Below, in pieces: positions 19,331 to 28,240 of a DNA stretch of 64,000 nucleotides. Made by a program: the position numbers and the translations under genes. The stretch is from Flavobacteriaceae bacterium (GTDB lineage Bacteria; Bacteroidota; Bacteroidia; Flavobacteriales; Flavobacteriaceae). Location of the stretch: positions 62,001 to 126,000 of the forward strand of contig JALWTD010000018.1 of the NCBI GenBank assembly GCA_027082925.1, written 5' to 3'. The notes under the pieces were generated by a model. It was not told the origin of the DNA, made no database searches, and saw nothing but the letters and a program-made list of their open reading frames with translations. Every line of letters begins with the position of its first letter. Within the stretch, counting starts at the first letter, position 1.

Positions 19331-20440
19331 TTAATCTACCCAATCGGCAACAAATAAATTGGTATCATGAGTACCGTTATTGTTTCTGTTTGAAGAGAAA
19401 ATAAGCTTTTTACCATCAGGAGAAAACATAGGAAAAGCATCAAAAACGGCATCGTATGTAATTTGTTCTAAACCTGTTCCATCAATATTTACCATAAACA
19501 AGTTAAAACTGTGTGTTGTTTTATGGTTTGAAGAGAAAATAACTTTTTTACCAGATGGATGAAAAAATGGCGCCCAATTTGCATTTCCTAAGTTGGTTAT
19601 CTTTTTTAAATCAGATCCGTCAACATTGCAAATGTAAAGTTCCATGTTTGTTGGTTGCACGAGCCCTTGCGCCAGTAAATCTTTATACTCTTTTATCTCT
19701 TCGTCAGTTTTTGGTCTAGACGATCTAAAAATAAGTTTGTTTCCATCAGGAGAGAAAAAAGCACCTCCATCGTAACCTAGCTCAAAAGTAATTTGTTTTA
19801 CATCGGTGCCATCAATATTCATAGTGTATAATTCTAAATCTCCGCTTCTGGTTGAAGTAAAAACAACTTTATCTCCTTTAGGAGAAACAGTAGGTTCTGC
19901 ATCGTACCCATCTTCAAAAGTTAATTGCTTTAGGGTGTTTCCTTTAAGGTCGGCAACAAAAATATCGTATCCTTTATATACAGGCCAAATGTATTTGTTT
20001 CCATAATCTTCTTTTTTTGGAACAGGAGGACAATCTTTACTAGCTAAATGAGTAGAAGAGTACACAATGGTAGAATCTCCCGGTAAAAAATAGCTACAAG
20101 TGGTTCTTCCTGTGCCGGTGCTAATAAGTTGAGGTATTTCTCCATTGCTTAAATCATCATTTAAGTTCATTGTAAAAATTTGGTCGCAGTCCAATCCCCA
20201 TTTTTTATTAGTAGCCTGAAAAGTGAGCTTTGTATTGTCAAAACTCCAATAAGCTTCTGCGTTATCGCCTCCAAAAGTCAATTGCTTAATATTTTGTAAA
20301 TGTTTTTCTTTAGGATAATGAATTACATTCACGATTTTTGTAGCACCTGATTTTTCATCGTGATTTTTATCTTTTTTAGAAGTGTTACAACTAATAGAAA
20401 AGATTAGAATTGCAAGAATTAAAGAAGATTTGATATGCAT
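19331..20440 (-). CDS. WD40-like (PD40/TolB-type) beta-propeller lipoprotein
   Basis: About 369 residues. I take the ATG at 20440 (MHIKSSLILAILIF), because it begins a lipoprotein signal with Cys at residue 17 or so, and the upstream start adds a non-signal leader. The mature part holds repeated blocks of the form F-SPDGNKLIFRS, FSPDGKKLIFSS, VSPKGDKVVFTS and HPSGKKVIFSS. These are PD40 repeats of a six-bladed propeller as in TolB. It probably sits on a periplasmic or surface membrane face and binds a partner or ligand; I cannot assign a specific role. Confidence 0.8.
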   Translation of the reverse strand: MHIKSSLILAILIFSISCNTSKKDKNHDEKSGATKIVNVIHYPKEKHLQNIKQLTFGGDNAEAYWSFDNTKLTFQATNKKWGLDCDQIFTMNLNDDLSNGEIPQLISTGTGRTTCSYFLPGDSTIVYSSTHLASKDCPPVPKKEDYGNKYIWPVYKGYDIFVADLKGNTLKQLTFEDGYDAEPTVSPKGDKVVFTSTRSGDLELYTMNIDGTDVKQITFELGYDGGAFFSPDGNKLIFRSSRPKTDEEIKEYKDLLAQGLVQPTNMELYICNVDGSDLKKITNLGNANWAPFFHPSGKKVIFSSNHKTTHSFNLFMVNIDGTGLEQITYDAVFDAFPMFSPDGKKLIFSSNRNNNGTHDTNLFVADWVD

Positions 20441-20533
20441 AATAGTATAATTTGAATTCCAAAAATACAATTTAAAATCGAATCTAAGAATAATTATAAT
20501 TATGTATTTTTGCGATTGTAAAAGGAACGTAGT

Positions 20534-21514
20534 TTGGTAAAAATAGGCGATATAGAATTGAGCGATTTTCCGTTGTTGTTAGCACCAATGGAAGATGTGA
20601 GCGACCCTCCGTTTAGAGCATTGTGTAAAGAACAAGGAGCAGACGTAGTGTATACAGAATTTATTTCTTCGGAAGGATTGATTAGAGATGCAGCAAAAAG
20701 TGTCAAAAAACTAGATATTTACGAGAAAGAGCGCCCTGTAGGAATCCAAATTTTTGGAGCAAACTTAGAATCAATGCTCAAAACCGTTGAGATTGTCGAA
20801 AAATCTAACCCAGATTTTATTGATATTAACTTTGGATGTCCTGTAAAAAAAGTGGTAAGTAAAGGTGCCGGAGCAGGTATTTTAAAAGACATCGATTTAA
20901 TGGTAAAGCTAACAGAAGCAATGGTAAAACATACCAATTTACCAATTACGGTTAAAACGAGGTTGGGGTGGGATCACGATTCTATACAAATAGTTGAGGT
21001 AGCAGAACGGTTGCAAGATGTTGGCTGTAAGGCTATAGCCATTCACGGAAGAACTCGAGCTCAAATGTATAAAGGAGAAGCTGATTGGACACCAATAGCC
21101 GATGTAAAAAACAATTCTAGAATGCACATTCCCGTCTTTGGAAATGGCGATGTAAATACGCCAGAAAAAGCAATGGAAATGCGCGATAAATACGGATTAG
21201 ATGGTGCTATGATTGGACGTGCAAGTATTGGTAATCCTTGGTTTTTTAAGCAGGTAAAACACTATTTTAAAACAGGTGAACATTTACCTGAAATAACAAT
21301 TGCTGAACGTGTTGAAATGGCTCGAAGACATTTGCAAATGGAAATTGAATGGAAGGGGGTTGAAATTGTGGGTGTTATGGAAACCAGAAGGCATTATACA
21401 AACTATTTTAAAGGAATACCTCATTTTAAAGAATATCGTTTAAAAATGGTTACATCAGATACTGCTCAAGGTGTTTACGATGTTTTTGATGAAGTATTAG
21501 AAAAATTCGCTTAA
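20534..21514 (+). CDS. dusB: tRNA-dihydrouridine synthase
   Basis: A 326-residue flavoprotein of the Dus family. LLAPMEDVSDPPFR opens the TIM barrel; the catalytic Cys is in INFGCPVKKVVSKGAGAGIL. KTRLGWD, AIHGRTRAQMYKGEADW and GAMIGRASIGNPW are family signatures of the FMN and tRNA sites. The start is TTG at 20534: the codon two before it is a stop (TAG) and no ATG lies near, so the start is firm. It reduces uridines in the tRNA D-loop. Confidence 0.93.
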   Translation: MVKIGDIELSDFPLLLAPMEDVSDPPFRALCKEQGADVVYTEFISSEGLIRDAAKSVKKLDIYEKERPVGIQIFGANLESMLKTVEIVEKSNPDFIDINFGCPVKKVVSKGAGAGILKDIDLMVKLTEAMVKHTNLPITVKTRLGWDHDSIQIVEVAERLQDVGCKAIAIHGRTRAQMYKGEADWTPIADVKNNSRMHIPVFGNGDVNTPEKAMEMRDKYGLDGAMIGRASIGNPWFFKQVKHYFKTGEHLPEITIAERVEMARRHLQMEIEWKGVEIVGVMETRRHYTNYFKGIPHFKEYRLKMVTSDTAQGVYDVFDEVLEKFA

Positions 21515-21519
21515 CTTTT

Positions 21520-22242
21520 ATGGGACGAATATATCTCTTTTCAACTTTTTTGGTATTTACACTTATGGGATGTTTTTCTCAAAAAAAACATCCAAAATTA
21601 ACACTTGTTAAAAGTATTCAATTACCCATTAAAGAGCCTTCAGGAATAACAACAAACAATACAAGCTTGTTTATTGTTAGCGATAAAACAGGGAGTATTT
21701 TTGAAGTTTCTTTTAAAGGTGAACTAATTCGAGAAATTAAATCAAAACTGAAAGATTTGGAAGGAATAGCATTTGAATTTTTAACAAACAGTTTTTGGGT
21801 AGTTAGCGAATCTAGCAGAAAGTTAATACAATTAAATTTTTCAGGAAAAGCACTTCAAAAACACAAAATAAAAGGTGAGCAACACCGTAAAAACAACGGT
21901 TTAGAAGGAGTGTGCTTTGGACCAAATAACACGTTAGTTTGCATAAACGAAAAACAACCAAAGCAGTTACTAAAACTAAATAAAGCAGCCCAAATTACAA
22001 AGACATTTAAATTAAAATTTGGGAATGATATCTCGGGTATTTGTTACGATGCCGTTTTAAAGTGCTTTTGGGTGGTAAGCGATGAATCTCAAAAGGTATA
22101 TCAAATTACGCAACAAGGAAAAAAGGTGGCATCGTATTCTATAGCAGTTAAAAAACCGGAAGGAATTACATTGTACAAAAATCGTATTTTTATAGTGAGC
22201 GATTACAACGAAAAACTGTACATTTTTAAAAAACCTGAATAA
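21520..22242 (+). CDS. SdiA-regulated-family lipoprotein (beta-propeller)
   Basis: A 240-residue protein with a lipoprotein signal (VFTLMGC, Cys at about residue 18). The body has repeated propeller strands of the type EPSGITTNNTSLFIVSD, DLEGIAFE, NNGLEGVCFG, DISGICYD and KPEGITLYKNRIFIVSDYN. This matches the SdiA-regulated / NHL-like family. It begins 5 bases after dusB, so it is probably cotranscribed. Role unknown. Confidence 0.72.
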   Translation: MGRIYLFSTFLVFTLMGCFSQKKHPKLTLVKSIQLPIKEPSGITTNNTSLFIVSDKTGSIFEVSFKGELIREIKSKLKDLEGIAFEFLTNSFWVVSESSRKLIQLNFSGKALQKHKIKGEQHRKNNGLEGVCFGPNNTLVCINEKQPKQLLKLNKAAQITKTFKLKFGNDISGICYDAVLKCFWVVSDESQKVYQITQQGKKVASYSIAVKKPEGITLYKNRIFIVSDYNEKLYIFKKPE

Positions 22243-22244
22243 TT

Positions 22245-23447
22245 TTATTCAATTAAGTTTTTTGAAATCCTGCTACTTGCAATTTTTGAAGCAAAAAAAC
22301 CTAAAATAAGAATGGTACAAGCAACAGTAACCACATTTAAAAATGTAAATTCAACCGGATACGGTAAATGTGCTGTTATCATAAAAAGGTGATATTTTTT
22401 TTGAAGCAGCACAAGTGCAACTCCAATAGAAAGACCAAAAACAAGTCCTACAACCGACAATAAAAAGCCTTGTAAAATAAAAATTTGCTTAATCTCTTTA
22501 ATGGTAGCTCCTATGCTAAATAATGTTTTCAGATTTTCTTTTTTATCTAAAATCATCATAATAATAGCGCCAATAACGTTAAATAATGCAATAATTAAAA
22601 TAAGTGTAAAAATTAAGTATGAAGCCAAATGTTCGGTATTTAACATTTTATAAAACACGGCATTTAGTTGCTCTCTTGTTTGTATGTTAAAATTTTCACC
22701 AAATTTCTTTTTCAAAGAAGCTATTGTATTGTCTCGTTTAGAAATATCGTTAACCTTTATCTCAATAGCCGATATTTGAGAAGGCTTGTAATTCAGCAAT
22801 TCTTGTGCTAAATCTAACCAAATAAAGGTGTATTTTTTATCAATTTCATCGGTAAGGGCAAAAATACCTATAGGTTGTGTATTTATTTTATTAAATGCAT
22901 TTTTAGGATTGGTTATATACCCTTTTCCGGGTTTGGGAACATAAATTTTTAACGATTCAAAAAAATCGAAAACACCTACAGATAGTGTGTTAGAAATACC
23001 GTTTCCAACAACAGCTCCAAACGGAATATTTGTATCTAACCAAGTACCTACATATACGGTAGTATCTATTTTATTAACATAAGTGTAAGTACTGTCTACA
23101 CCTTTTATAAAAGCAATATATGTTTTTCCTTTAAAATCAAAAAAAGCGCGTTCTTCAATAACCTTGGTATAAAAAGCAATGTTTTTTTCATGCGCTATAT
23201 TTTTTTGAACAGTACTGTCAAAATAAAAAGATTTTCCTTCGGCAGAAGTTATTTTTATATCAGGATCAGAGGTGTCTAAAAAGCGCAAACTAAACGTTCT
23301 TAATCCAGAAAATCCCGACAATACAATAAACAAAGCCAACGCACCAATTAACACACCAAGCGTTGCAATAAACGTAATAATATTTATGGTATTATTGCTG
23401 CTTTTAGAAAATAAGTACCGCTTAGCTATGTAAAGAGGAAATCTCAA
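22245..23447 (-). CDS. ABC transporter permease, LolC/LolE-like
   Basis: A 400-residue permease with the four-helix plan of the FtsX/MacB superfamily: one helix near residues 20-45 (NTINIITFIATLGVLIGALALF), a large periplasmic domain of about 220 residues, then three C-terminal helices starting with LIFTLILIIALFNVIGAIIMMILD. FPLYIAKRYLFSK at the N-terminus is typical of the lipoprotein-releasing permeases of Bacteroidota. No ATPase gene is adjacent. It follows rbfA by 1 base. Confidence 0.82.
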   Translation of the reverse strand: MRFPLYIAKRYLFSKSSNNTINIITFIATLGVLIGALALFIVLSGFSGLRTFSLRFLDTSDPDIKITSAEGKSFYFDSTVQKNIAHEKNIAFYTKVIEERAFFDFKGKTYIAFIKGVDSTYTYVNKIDTTVYVGTWLDTNIPFGAVVGNGISNTLSVGVFDFFESLKIYVPKPGKGYITNPKNAFNKINTQPIGIFALTDEIDKKYTFIWLDLAQELLNYKPSQISAIEIKVNDISKRDNTIASLKKKFGENFNIQTREQLNAVFYKMLNTEHLASYLIFTLILIIALFNVIGAIIMMILDKKENLKTLFSIGATIKEIKQIFILQGFLLSVVGLVFGLSIGVALVLLQKKYHLFMITAHLPYPVEFTFLNVVTVACTILILGFFASKIASSRISKNLIE

Positions 23448-23448
23448 A

Positions 23449-23841
23449 TTACTTTTTTTTGCGTTTAGATAAAATATCCGGATTTTTAATAGGATTATCC
23501 TTTTCGCCTTTTAAAGCACTATCAATTTCTTCAATATAATCTAAGGTATCATCTACAAAAAACTGTAGTTCGGGCATTCTGCGCAATTGGTTTTTAGTAC
23601 GTTTAGCCAATTCATGTTTAATTAATGAAGAGTTGTATCTAATACCTTCAATTAATTCATCTCTTTTGTTTTGAGGAAAAATACTAATATATACTTTCGC
23701 AATAGATAAATCGGTAGTTACACTTACTTTAGTAACAGATATAATAACACCTTTCATTCCGTCACGAGCAGCATTTTGTAAAACCTCAGCCAAGTCTTTT
23801 TGTAAAACTCCGGCAATTTTTTTTTGTCTATTTGTTTCCAT
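23449..23841 (-). CDS. rbfA: Ribosome-binding factor A
   Basis: About 130 residues. I use the ATG at 23841 (METNRQKKIAGVLQKDLAEVLQ), since the upstream extension to 23925 looks like untranslated leader. The KH-like fold motifs are present (VSVTTDLSIAKVYISIFP, then LRRMPELQFFVDDTLDY). It binds the immature 30S subunit during 16S rRNA maturation. It forms a two-gene run with the LolC/E-like permease, a common flavobacterial pair. Confidence 0.93.
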   Translation of the reverse strand: METNRQKKIAGVLQKDLAEVLQNAARDGMKGVIISVTKVSVTTDLSIAKVYISIFPQNKRDELIEGIRYNSSLIKHELAKRTKNQLRRMPELQFFVDDTLDYIEEIDSALKGEKDNPIKNPDILSKRKKK

Positions 23842-23958
23842 AATGCAAAAATAACATTTAAATATAGATATTTTTTGTTTTTCAGTCAGTTTCAATCCAT
23901 AAAAAGTAAAAAATGGTGTTCCCAAAAAATTAAATCGTCAATTACATTCAAATTTCAG

Positions 23959-23966
23959 TAAATTTG
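23959..23966 (+). promoter_or_regulatory. Promoter -7 element for mce
   Basis: TAAATTTG, an exact TAnnTTTG match 22 bases before the ATG at 23989, in the 147-base divergent region between rbfA and mce. Confidence 0.5.
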
Positions 23967-23988
23967 TAAACCTCAATACAATAAAACG

Positions 23989-24390
23989 ATGAAAAAAATA
24001 GAACATATAGGAATTGCAGTTAAAAATATAGAAACAGCAAATAAACTATTCGCAAGCCTTTTCGGAAAACCACACTATAAAATAGAAGAAGTGATAAGTG
24101 AAGGCGTAAAAACATCGTTTTTTGAAGTTGGTCCTAACAAAATAGAATTACTTGAAGGCACTTCAGCACAAAGCCCAATTTCAAAATTTATTGCAAAAAA
24201 AGGAGAAGGAATACACCATATTGCCTTTTTGGTAGACGATATTTACACAGAAATAGAGCGGCTAAAAAAAGAAGGATTTACAGTGTTAAGTGAAACCCCT
24301 AAAAAGGGAGCCGACAATAAAAAAGTTGCTTTTTTACACCCAAAATCTACCAATGGCGTTCTCATAGAGTTGTGTCAAGAAATAGCGTAG
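23989..24390 (+). CDS. mce: Methylmalonyl-CoA epimerase
   Basis: A 133-residue VOC-fold protein built of two beta-alpha-beta repeats. Metal ligands are expected at His 6 (KIEHIGIAV), the central GEGIHHIAF and the C-terminal Glu in GVLIELCQE, all visible. The KIELLEG and NGVLIEL strands are typical. It interconverts the (R) and (S) forms of methylmalonyl-CoA in the propionyl-CoA to succinyl-CoA route. Confidence 0.9.
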   Translation: MKKIEHIGIAVKNIETANKLFASLFGKPHYKIEEVISEGVKTSFFEVGPNKIELLEGTSAQSPISKFIAKKGEGIHHIAFLVDDIYTEIERLKKEGFTVLSETPKKGADNKKVAFLHPKSTNGVLIELCQEIA

Positions 24391-24395
24391 TATAA

Positions 24396-24489
24396 GGGCG
24401 TTACCCTTTGGGTCGGGCTTTCGCTACTCGCTTTTTAAACAGTTTTTACTGTTTAAAAGAGCTTAAACAAAGCGCTCAATCCCTAACGC
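24396..24489. repeat. Composite palindromic intergenic element
   Basis: A noncoding block between mce and ftsX with G+C content above its surroundings. Its outer ends pair (GCGTTA at 24398 and, at the other end, CCCTAACGC at 24481-24489). An inner 10-base-pair hairpin, TTTTAAACAG/CTGTTTAAAA, spans 24433-24458 with a six-base loop. GGGTCGGGCTTTCGCT and AGCGCTCAATCCCTAACGC resemble intergenic repeats that I recall from many flavobacterial genomes. Only one copy is in this window, so its dispersed nature is inferred. Confidence 0.55.
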
Positions 24490-24532
24490 AAAAGACATGT
24501 AGAATTCACAAAAACTAATAAGTAAATTTGTA

Positions 24533-24540
24533 TATTGCAA
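24533..24540 (+). promoter_or_regulatory. Promoter -7 element for ftsX
   Basis: TAAATTTG, exact TAnnTTTG, 23 bases before the ftsX TTG start. It lies just after the palindromic element. Confidence 0.45.
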
Positions 24541-24563
24541 GCGTATAAGTAATAACAATCACT

Positions 24564-25442
24564 TTGGGAAAATCATTCGAAAAATATCAAAAAAGAAGAC
24601 TTAGATCGTCTTATTTTTCAGTAGTTATCAGTATTGCTTTAGTTTTGTTTTTAGTAGGTTTGTTAGCGCTTATTGTTTTAAAAACCAACAGTTTAACAAA
24701 GCATTTTAAAGAAAAAGTAACAATGACTGTTTTTTTAAATGATAACGCAAAAAAATCTGATATAGAAACATTTAAAGCCGAACTTAAAAAAGCAGGTTAC
24801 ACAAAAACAATTACATATATTTCAAAAAAAGAAGCCGCCGAAAAATACAGTAAAGATATAGGAGAAGATTTTTTAACATTTTTAGGAGAAAACCCTTTAA
24901 AAAACGCAATTGATATTACATTAAAATCAGAATACGTTACTCCTGAAAAAATGGAAGCGATAGAAAAACAATTACTAATTAGAAGTATTATTTCAGAAAT
25001 ATCGTACGATAAACCGCTTATACAGTTATTAACACAAAACATAAACCGTTTAAGTTTATGGATGCTTATATTTAGTGGGTTTTTTACCGTAATAGCAGTT
25101 GTGCTTATTAACAGCTCAATACGTTTATCGGTATATGCAAAACGATTCACTATTAAAACAATGCAAATGGTTGGAGCTACAAAAGGCTTTATTCGTCTCC
25201 CTTTTATTTGGAGAAGTGTACAATTAGGTATGCTAGGTGCCGTTGTAGCTATTGGAACATTGGTAGCCTTGTTGTTTTACGTAAATAAAAACATTCCCGA
25301 ACTAGAACTGCTGTCAGATTATCCAATGCTAGGCATTGTATTTGGCGTTATTTTTTTAATGGGAATTTTAATTACATTTTTAAGCACCTTTTTTGCTACA
25401 CAACGCTTTTTAAATTTAAGAACAGACGAACTTTATTATTAA
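24564..25442 (+). CDS. ftsX: Cell division permease-like protein FtsX
   Basis: A 292-residue protein with four transmembrane helices (about 18-42, 168-190, 215-240, 260-285) and a periplasmic domain between helices 1 and 2. The C-terminal RRFTIKTMQMVGATKGFIRLPF-type region (here AKRFTIKTMQMVGATKGFI) is the FtsX coupling loop. The start is TTG at 24564; an in-frame stop lies 15 bases upstream and no ATG precedes the conserved part. FtsX works with FtsE to control cell-wall hydrolases at the septum. ftsE is not adjacent. Confidence 0.9.
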   Translation: MGKSFEKYQKRRLRSSYFSVVISIALVLFLVGLLALIVLKTNSLTKHFKEKVTMTVFLNDNAKKSDIETFKAELKKAGYTKTITYISKKEAAEKYSKDIGEDFLTFLGENPLKNAIDITLKSEYVTPEKMEAIEKQLLIRSIISEISYDKPLIQLLTQNINRLSLWMLIFSGFFTVIAVVLINSSIRLSVYAKRFTIKTMQMVGATKGFIRLPFIWRSVQLGMLGAVVAIGTLVALLFYVNKNIPELELLSDYPMLGIVFGVIFLMGILITFLSTFFATQRFLNLRTDELYY

Positions 25443-25448
25443 ACACAC

Positions 25449-25691
25449 ATGAAACAAAAGAAAGAACCCAATAAAGACCAATTTCTTTTCGGAAAGAAAA
25501 ATTACACACTCATGCTATTAGGAATTGTGGTTATAGCTGTAGGATTTATACTAATGGCAGGCGGCGGAAGCGACGATCCGGAAGTTTTTAATGATGCTAT
25601 TTATAACTTTAGAAGAATTAGGTTAGCACCTACATTGGTGTTAATTGGTTTGGCTATTGAAATTTATGCCATAATGGTTAAGTCTGAATAG
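25449..25691 (+). CDS. DUF3098 small membrane protein
   Basis: An 80-residue protein with two transmembrane helices (about 19-38 and 58-76) separated by a polar loop with AGGGSDDPEVFNDAIYNFRRI. This matches DUF3098, a Bacteroidota family regularly found right after ftsX. It lies 6 bases after ftsX and 3 before uppP, so the four genes ftsX-DUF3098-uppP-truB form one operon. Function unknown; the location suggests envelope or division work. Confidence 0.85.
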   Translation: MKQKKEPNKDQFLFGKKNYTLMLLGIVVIAVGFILMAGGGSDDPEVFNDAIYNFRRIRLAPTLVLIGLAIEIYAIMVKSE

Positions 25692-25694
25692 TAA

Positions 25695-26492
25695 ATGGGA
25701 TATTTAGAAGCTATTGTTTTAGGAATTATTCAAGGAGTTACAGAGTTTTTACCGGTGTCTTCTAGTGGTCATTTAGAATTGGCAAAAGCATTGTTTGGAG
25801 GACATTTAATACCTCAAGAAAGTTTAACATTTACCGTAGTATTACACTTTGCAACAGCTTTAAGCACTATGGTTGTACTTAAAAAAGAGATTTTCCAAAT
25901 AGTAAAAGGATTGCTTAAGTTTTCATGGAATGAAGAATTGCAATTTTCTTTAAAAATTATTGTTTCTATGATTCCGGCAGTTTTTATAGGATTGTTTTTT
26001 GAGGAAGAATTGGAAACTTTTTTTAGCGGCCAAATTTTATTGGTAGGGTTTATGTTAATAATTACTTCGTTACTACTACTATTTGCCGATAAAGCAAAGA
26101 ACTCTAATAAAGGTGTTTCTTTTTTTAATGCTATTGTAGTTGGTATTTCTCAAGGATTGGCAATACTTCCGGGTATTTCAAGATCTGGAGCAACAATTTC
26201 ATCTTCCGTTCTTTTAGGTATAGACAGAACCACGGCTGCACGTTTTTCTTTTTTAATGGTAGTACCTCTTATTTTTGGTAAAATTGGGAAAGATGTATTT
26301 TCCGGAGCAATAAATTTCCATAATTCACAAATAGGACTCTTAACAGCCGGCTTTTTTGCCTCTTTTTTTGCGGGGTTATTCGCATGTAAATGGATGATAG
26401 CTTTGGTGAAAAAAAGCAAACTATCGTATTTCTCAATATACTGTTTTGTTGTAGGTGTGGCAGCAATTGTTATAACTCTTATGAATAAATAA
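25695..26492 (+). CDS. uppP: Undecaprenyl-diphosphate phosphatase
   Basis: A 265-residue membrane protein (BacA family). Catalytic motifs are GVTEFLPVSSSGHLELA near the N-terminus and SQGLAILPGISRSGATIS around residue 150, the two half-site repeats that form the active centre. It recycles the lipid carrier of peptidoglycan and O-antigen synthesis in the inner membrane. Its stop codon shares a base with the truB start. Confidence 0.96.
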   Translation: MGYLEAIVLGIIQGVTEFLPVSSSGHLELAKALFGGHLIPQESLTFTVVLHFATALSTMVVLKKEIFQIVKGLLKFSWNEELQFSLKIIVSMIPAVFIGLFFEEELETFFSGQILLVGFMLIITSLLLLFADKAKNSNKGVSFFNAIVVGISQGLAILPGISRSGATISSSVLLGIDRTTAARFSFLMVVPLIFGKIGKDVFSGAINFHNSQIGLLTAGFFASFFAGLFACKWMIALVKKSKLSYFSIYCFVVGVAAIVITLMNK

Positions 26493-27175
26493 TGACAGAA
26501 GAAGATTTTAAAAATGGACAAGTTTTATTAATAGATAAACCTTTAGAATGGACTTCATTTCAGGTAGTTAACAAGTTAAGGTGGCATATAAAACAAAAGT
26601 TTGGCCTAAAAAAAATAAAAGTTGGACATGCCGGAACATTAGATCCTTTAGCTTCAGGTTTATTGATTATTTGTACGGGGAAATTCACCAAAAAAATTAA
26701 TGAATATCAAGGGCGAGAAAAAGAATATACAGGCACTTTTTTTTTAGGAGCAACAACACCTAGTTACGATTTAGAAACAGAGGTTAATCATACATTTCCT
26801 ATTTCTCATATTTCAGAAACCTTAATTTACAGTACCGCTAAAAAATTTATTGGACAAATTCGTCAAAAACCACCAATTTTTTCGGCACTAAAAAAAGACG
26901 GAAAACGGTTGTACGAACTTGCAAGAGAAGGTAAAACAACAGAGATTAAAGAACGAGAAATTACCATTTCTGAGTTTGAAATTACAAATATTTCACTTCC
27001 TGAAGTGTCTTTTAGGGTAGTGTGTAGTAAAGGCACTTATATTAGGTCATTGGCTTTTGATTTTGGAAAGGTACTTAATTCCGGAGCCTATTTAAAAGCA
27101 TTGAGAAGAACTAGAATAGGGGAGTTTAAAGTTGAAGATGGTATAAAAATTGATGAGTTTATAGCGAACTTATAA
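26492..27175 (+). CDS. truB: tRNA pseudouridine-55 synthase
   Basis: A 227-residue enzyme. The catalytic Asp lies in KVGHAGTLDPLASGLLIICTG. GREKEYTGTFFLGATTPSYDLE, QKPPIFSALKKDGKRLYELAREG and SKGTYIRSLAFDFG are family signatures. The PUA tail of the E. coli enzyme is missing, as is usual in Bacteroidota. It modifies U55 in the T-loop of tRNAs. Confidence 0.96.
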   Translation: MTEEDFKNGQVLLIDKPLEWTSFQVVNKLRWHIKQKFGLKKIKVGHAGTLDPLASGLLIICTGKFTKKINEYQGREKEYTGTFFLGATTPSYDLETEVNHTFPISHISETLIYSTAKKFIGQIRQKPPIFSALKKDGKRLYELAREGKTTEIKEREITISEFEITNISLPEVSFRVVCSKGTYIRSLAFDFGKVLNSGAYLKALRRTRIGEFKVEDGIKIDEFIANL

Positions 27176-27184
27176 GTTTTTTCT

Positions 27185-27736
27185 GTGAAAAAGATTTTTA
27201 CGTATTTATGGCTTTTGTATTCCGTTTTATTCTTTACTCAAGAATTGAGAGCTCAAAAAAAAGTATCATATTCATTTACTATAAATGGCACGCTTGCTAG
27301 AAATACCAATTATGGTGAATACGACTACTATACAGGAGAACAGGATAAAGCTATTTTTGCAGTAGGAGCCTTTTTTTTAAGAAGTGAATTAAACATACCG
27401 TTAAACAAAACATTTACTACCGGAATTAATATAGGACTCGATTATCACAGCAAATCGCAAATATTAGCCATTCCTTATTTTTTAAATCTTGAAATTACAA
27501 TTTCAGAATTAGACGATGATAGGTTTTTTATTAGAGGAGGTTTAGGAAAATTATTAAAAATCTCTGAGGCATTTGAAAAGGGAAATTACGCTACTGCCGG
27601 AATAGGTTACCACATAGCAACCGATACTTCTCGTAAATATATATTAAGTTTAGATTTTCATCAAAAACAAATAGATGGTTTTGCTAAAGGGAAGTTAAAT
27701 AGTCTTTCTATAGGATTTGGAGTATTATTTTTTTAA
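27185..27736 (+). CDS. Exported beta-barrel-like protein, unknown function
   Basis: A 183-residue protein with GTG start at 27185, followed by a signal peptide ending LRAQ (about residue 24). The remainder shows alternating strands and ends with GFGVLFF, a typical last strand of an outer-membrane barrel ending in Phe. It lies 9 bases after truB and overlaps the convergent gene by 12 bases. I do not recognise a family. Confidence 0.6.
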   Translation: MKKIFTYLWLLYSVLFFTQELRAQKKVSYSFTINGTLARNTNYGEYDYYTGEQDKAIFAVGAFFLRSELNIPLNKTFTTGINIGLDYHSKSQILAIPYFLNLEITISELDDDRFFIRGGLGKLLKISEAFEKGNYATAGIGYHIATDTSRKYILSLDFHQKQIDGFAKGKLNSLSIGFGVLFF

Positions 27737-28213
27737 AAGTCGCCCCAACCAAGAGTCTGTAATATTAATCTCCCAGTCGTATTCCAATTCTTCTTTGGTA
27801 TTTATTAAATTGTTAAACACAACAGTTTTTTTAGATACACCTCTGTTTTTAACCAAATTTTTGAACTCATCTAACTCTTTGTATTGCACAAATTCTCCTT
27901 GCTTGTAGCAAACATTAATTTTGTCTAATAAAACCACGTTGTATTTTTTTTCTAGGTTTTGTATAAATTGAGTAAGTGTATTGTAAAAGTGTGTAGATAG
28001 GTTTTGAACCGTATTATCAACGGCAAAAATAATAAACCTTTGATATCGAATATCAAACGCATATGTTACCCCTTCATTTTTAAGGTCACTTTCGGTTAAA
28101 AACGAGGAGATATACTGGTTTAATTCTGTAAGTTCATGAGTGTAAAATTTACGACTAGATGGAAATACAAAAACTTTTCCCTGATTAGGAATATTATCAA
28201 AATCTACAATCAT
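27725..28213 (-). CDS. Conserved flavobacterial protein of unknown function
   Basis: A 162-residue soluble protein with no signal peptide. It starts MIVDFDNIPNQGKVFVFPSSR and ends DSWLGRLLKK. Homologues in flavobacteria are sometimes labelled ABC transporter ATPase, but no Walker A, signature or Walker B motif is present here, so I reject that label. Secondary structure seems mixed alpha/beta. It lies downstream of the thioredoxin-like gene, with a 27-base gap. Confidence 0.65.
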   Translation of the reverse strand: MIVDFDNIPNQGKVFVFPSSRKFYTHELTELNQYISSFLTESDLKNEGVTYAFDIRYQRFIIFAVDNTVQNLSTHFYNTLTQFIQNLEKKYNVVLLDKINVCYKQGEFVQYKELDEFKNLVKNRGVSKKTVVFNNLINTKEELEYDWEINITDSWLGRLLKK

Positions 28214-28240
28214 TTATCAAAAAAATTTCAGCAAAGGTAT

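Noticed and set aside
19331-20440. Identification as TolB of the Tol-Pal system
   Set aside because: It has PD40 propeller repeats, but no N-terminal TolB domain and no tol-pal neighbours; it is a lipoprotein of unknown role.
27725-28213. Label ABC transporter ATPase for this protein
   Set aside because: No Walker A, signature or Walker B motif is present in the 162 residues, so the name would be wrong.
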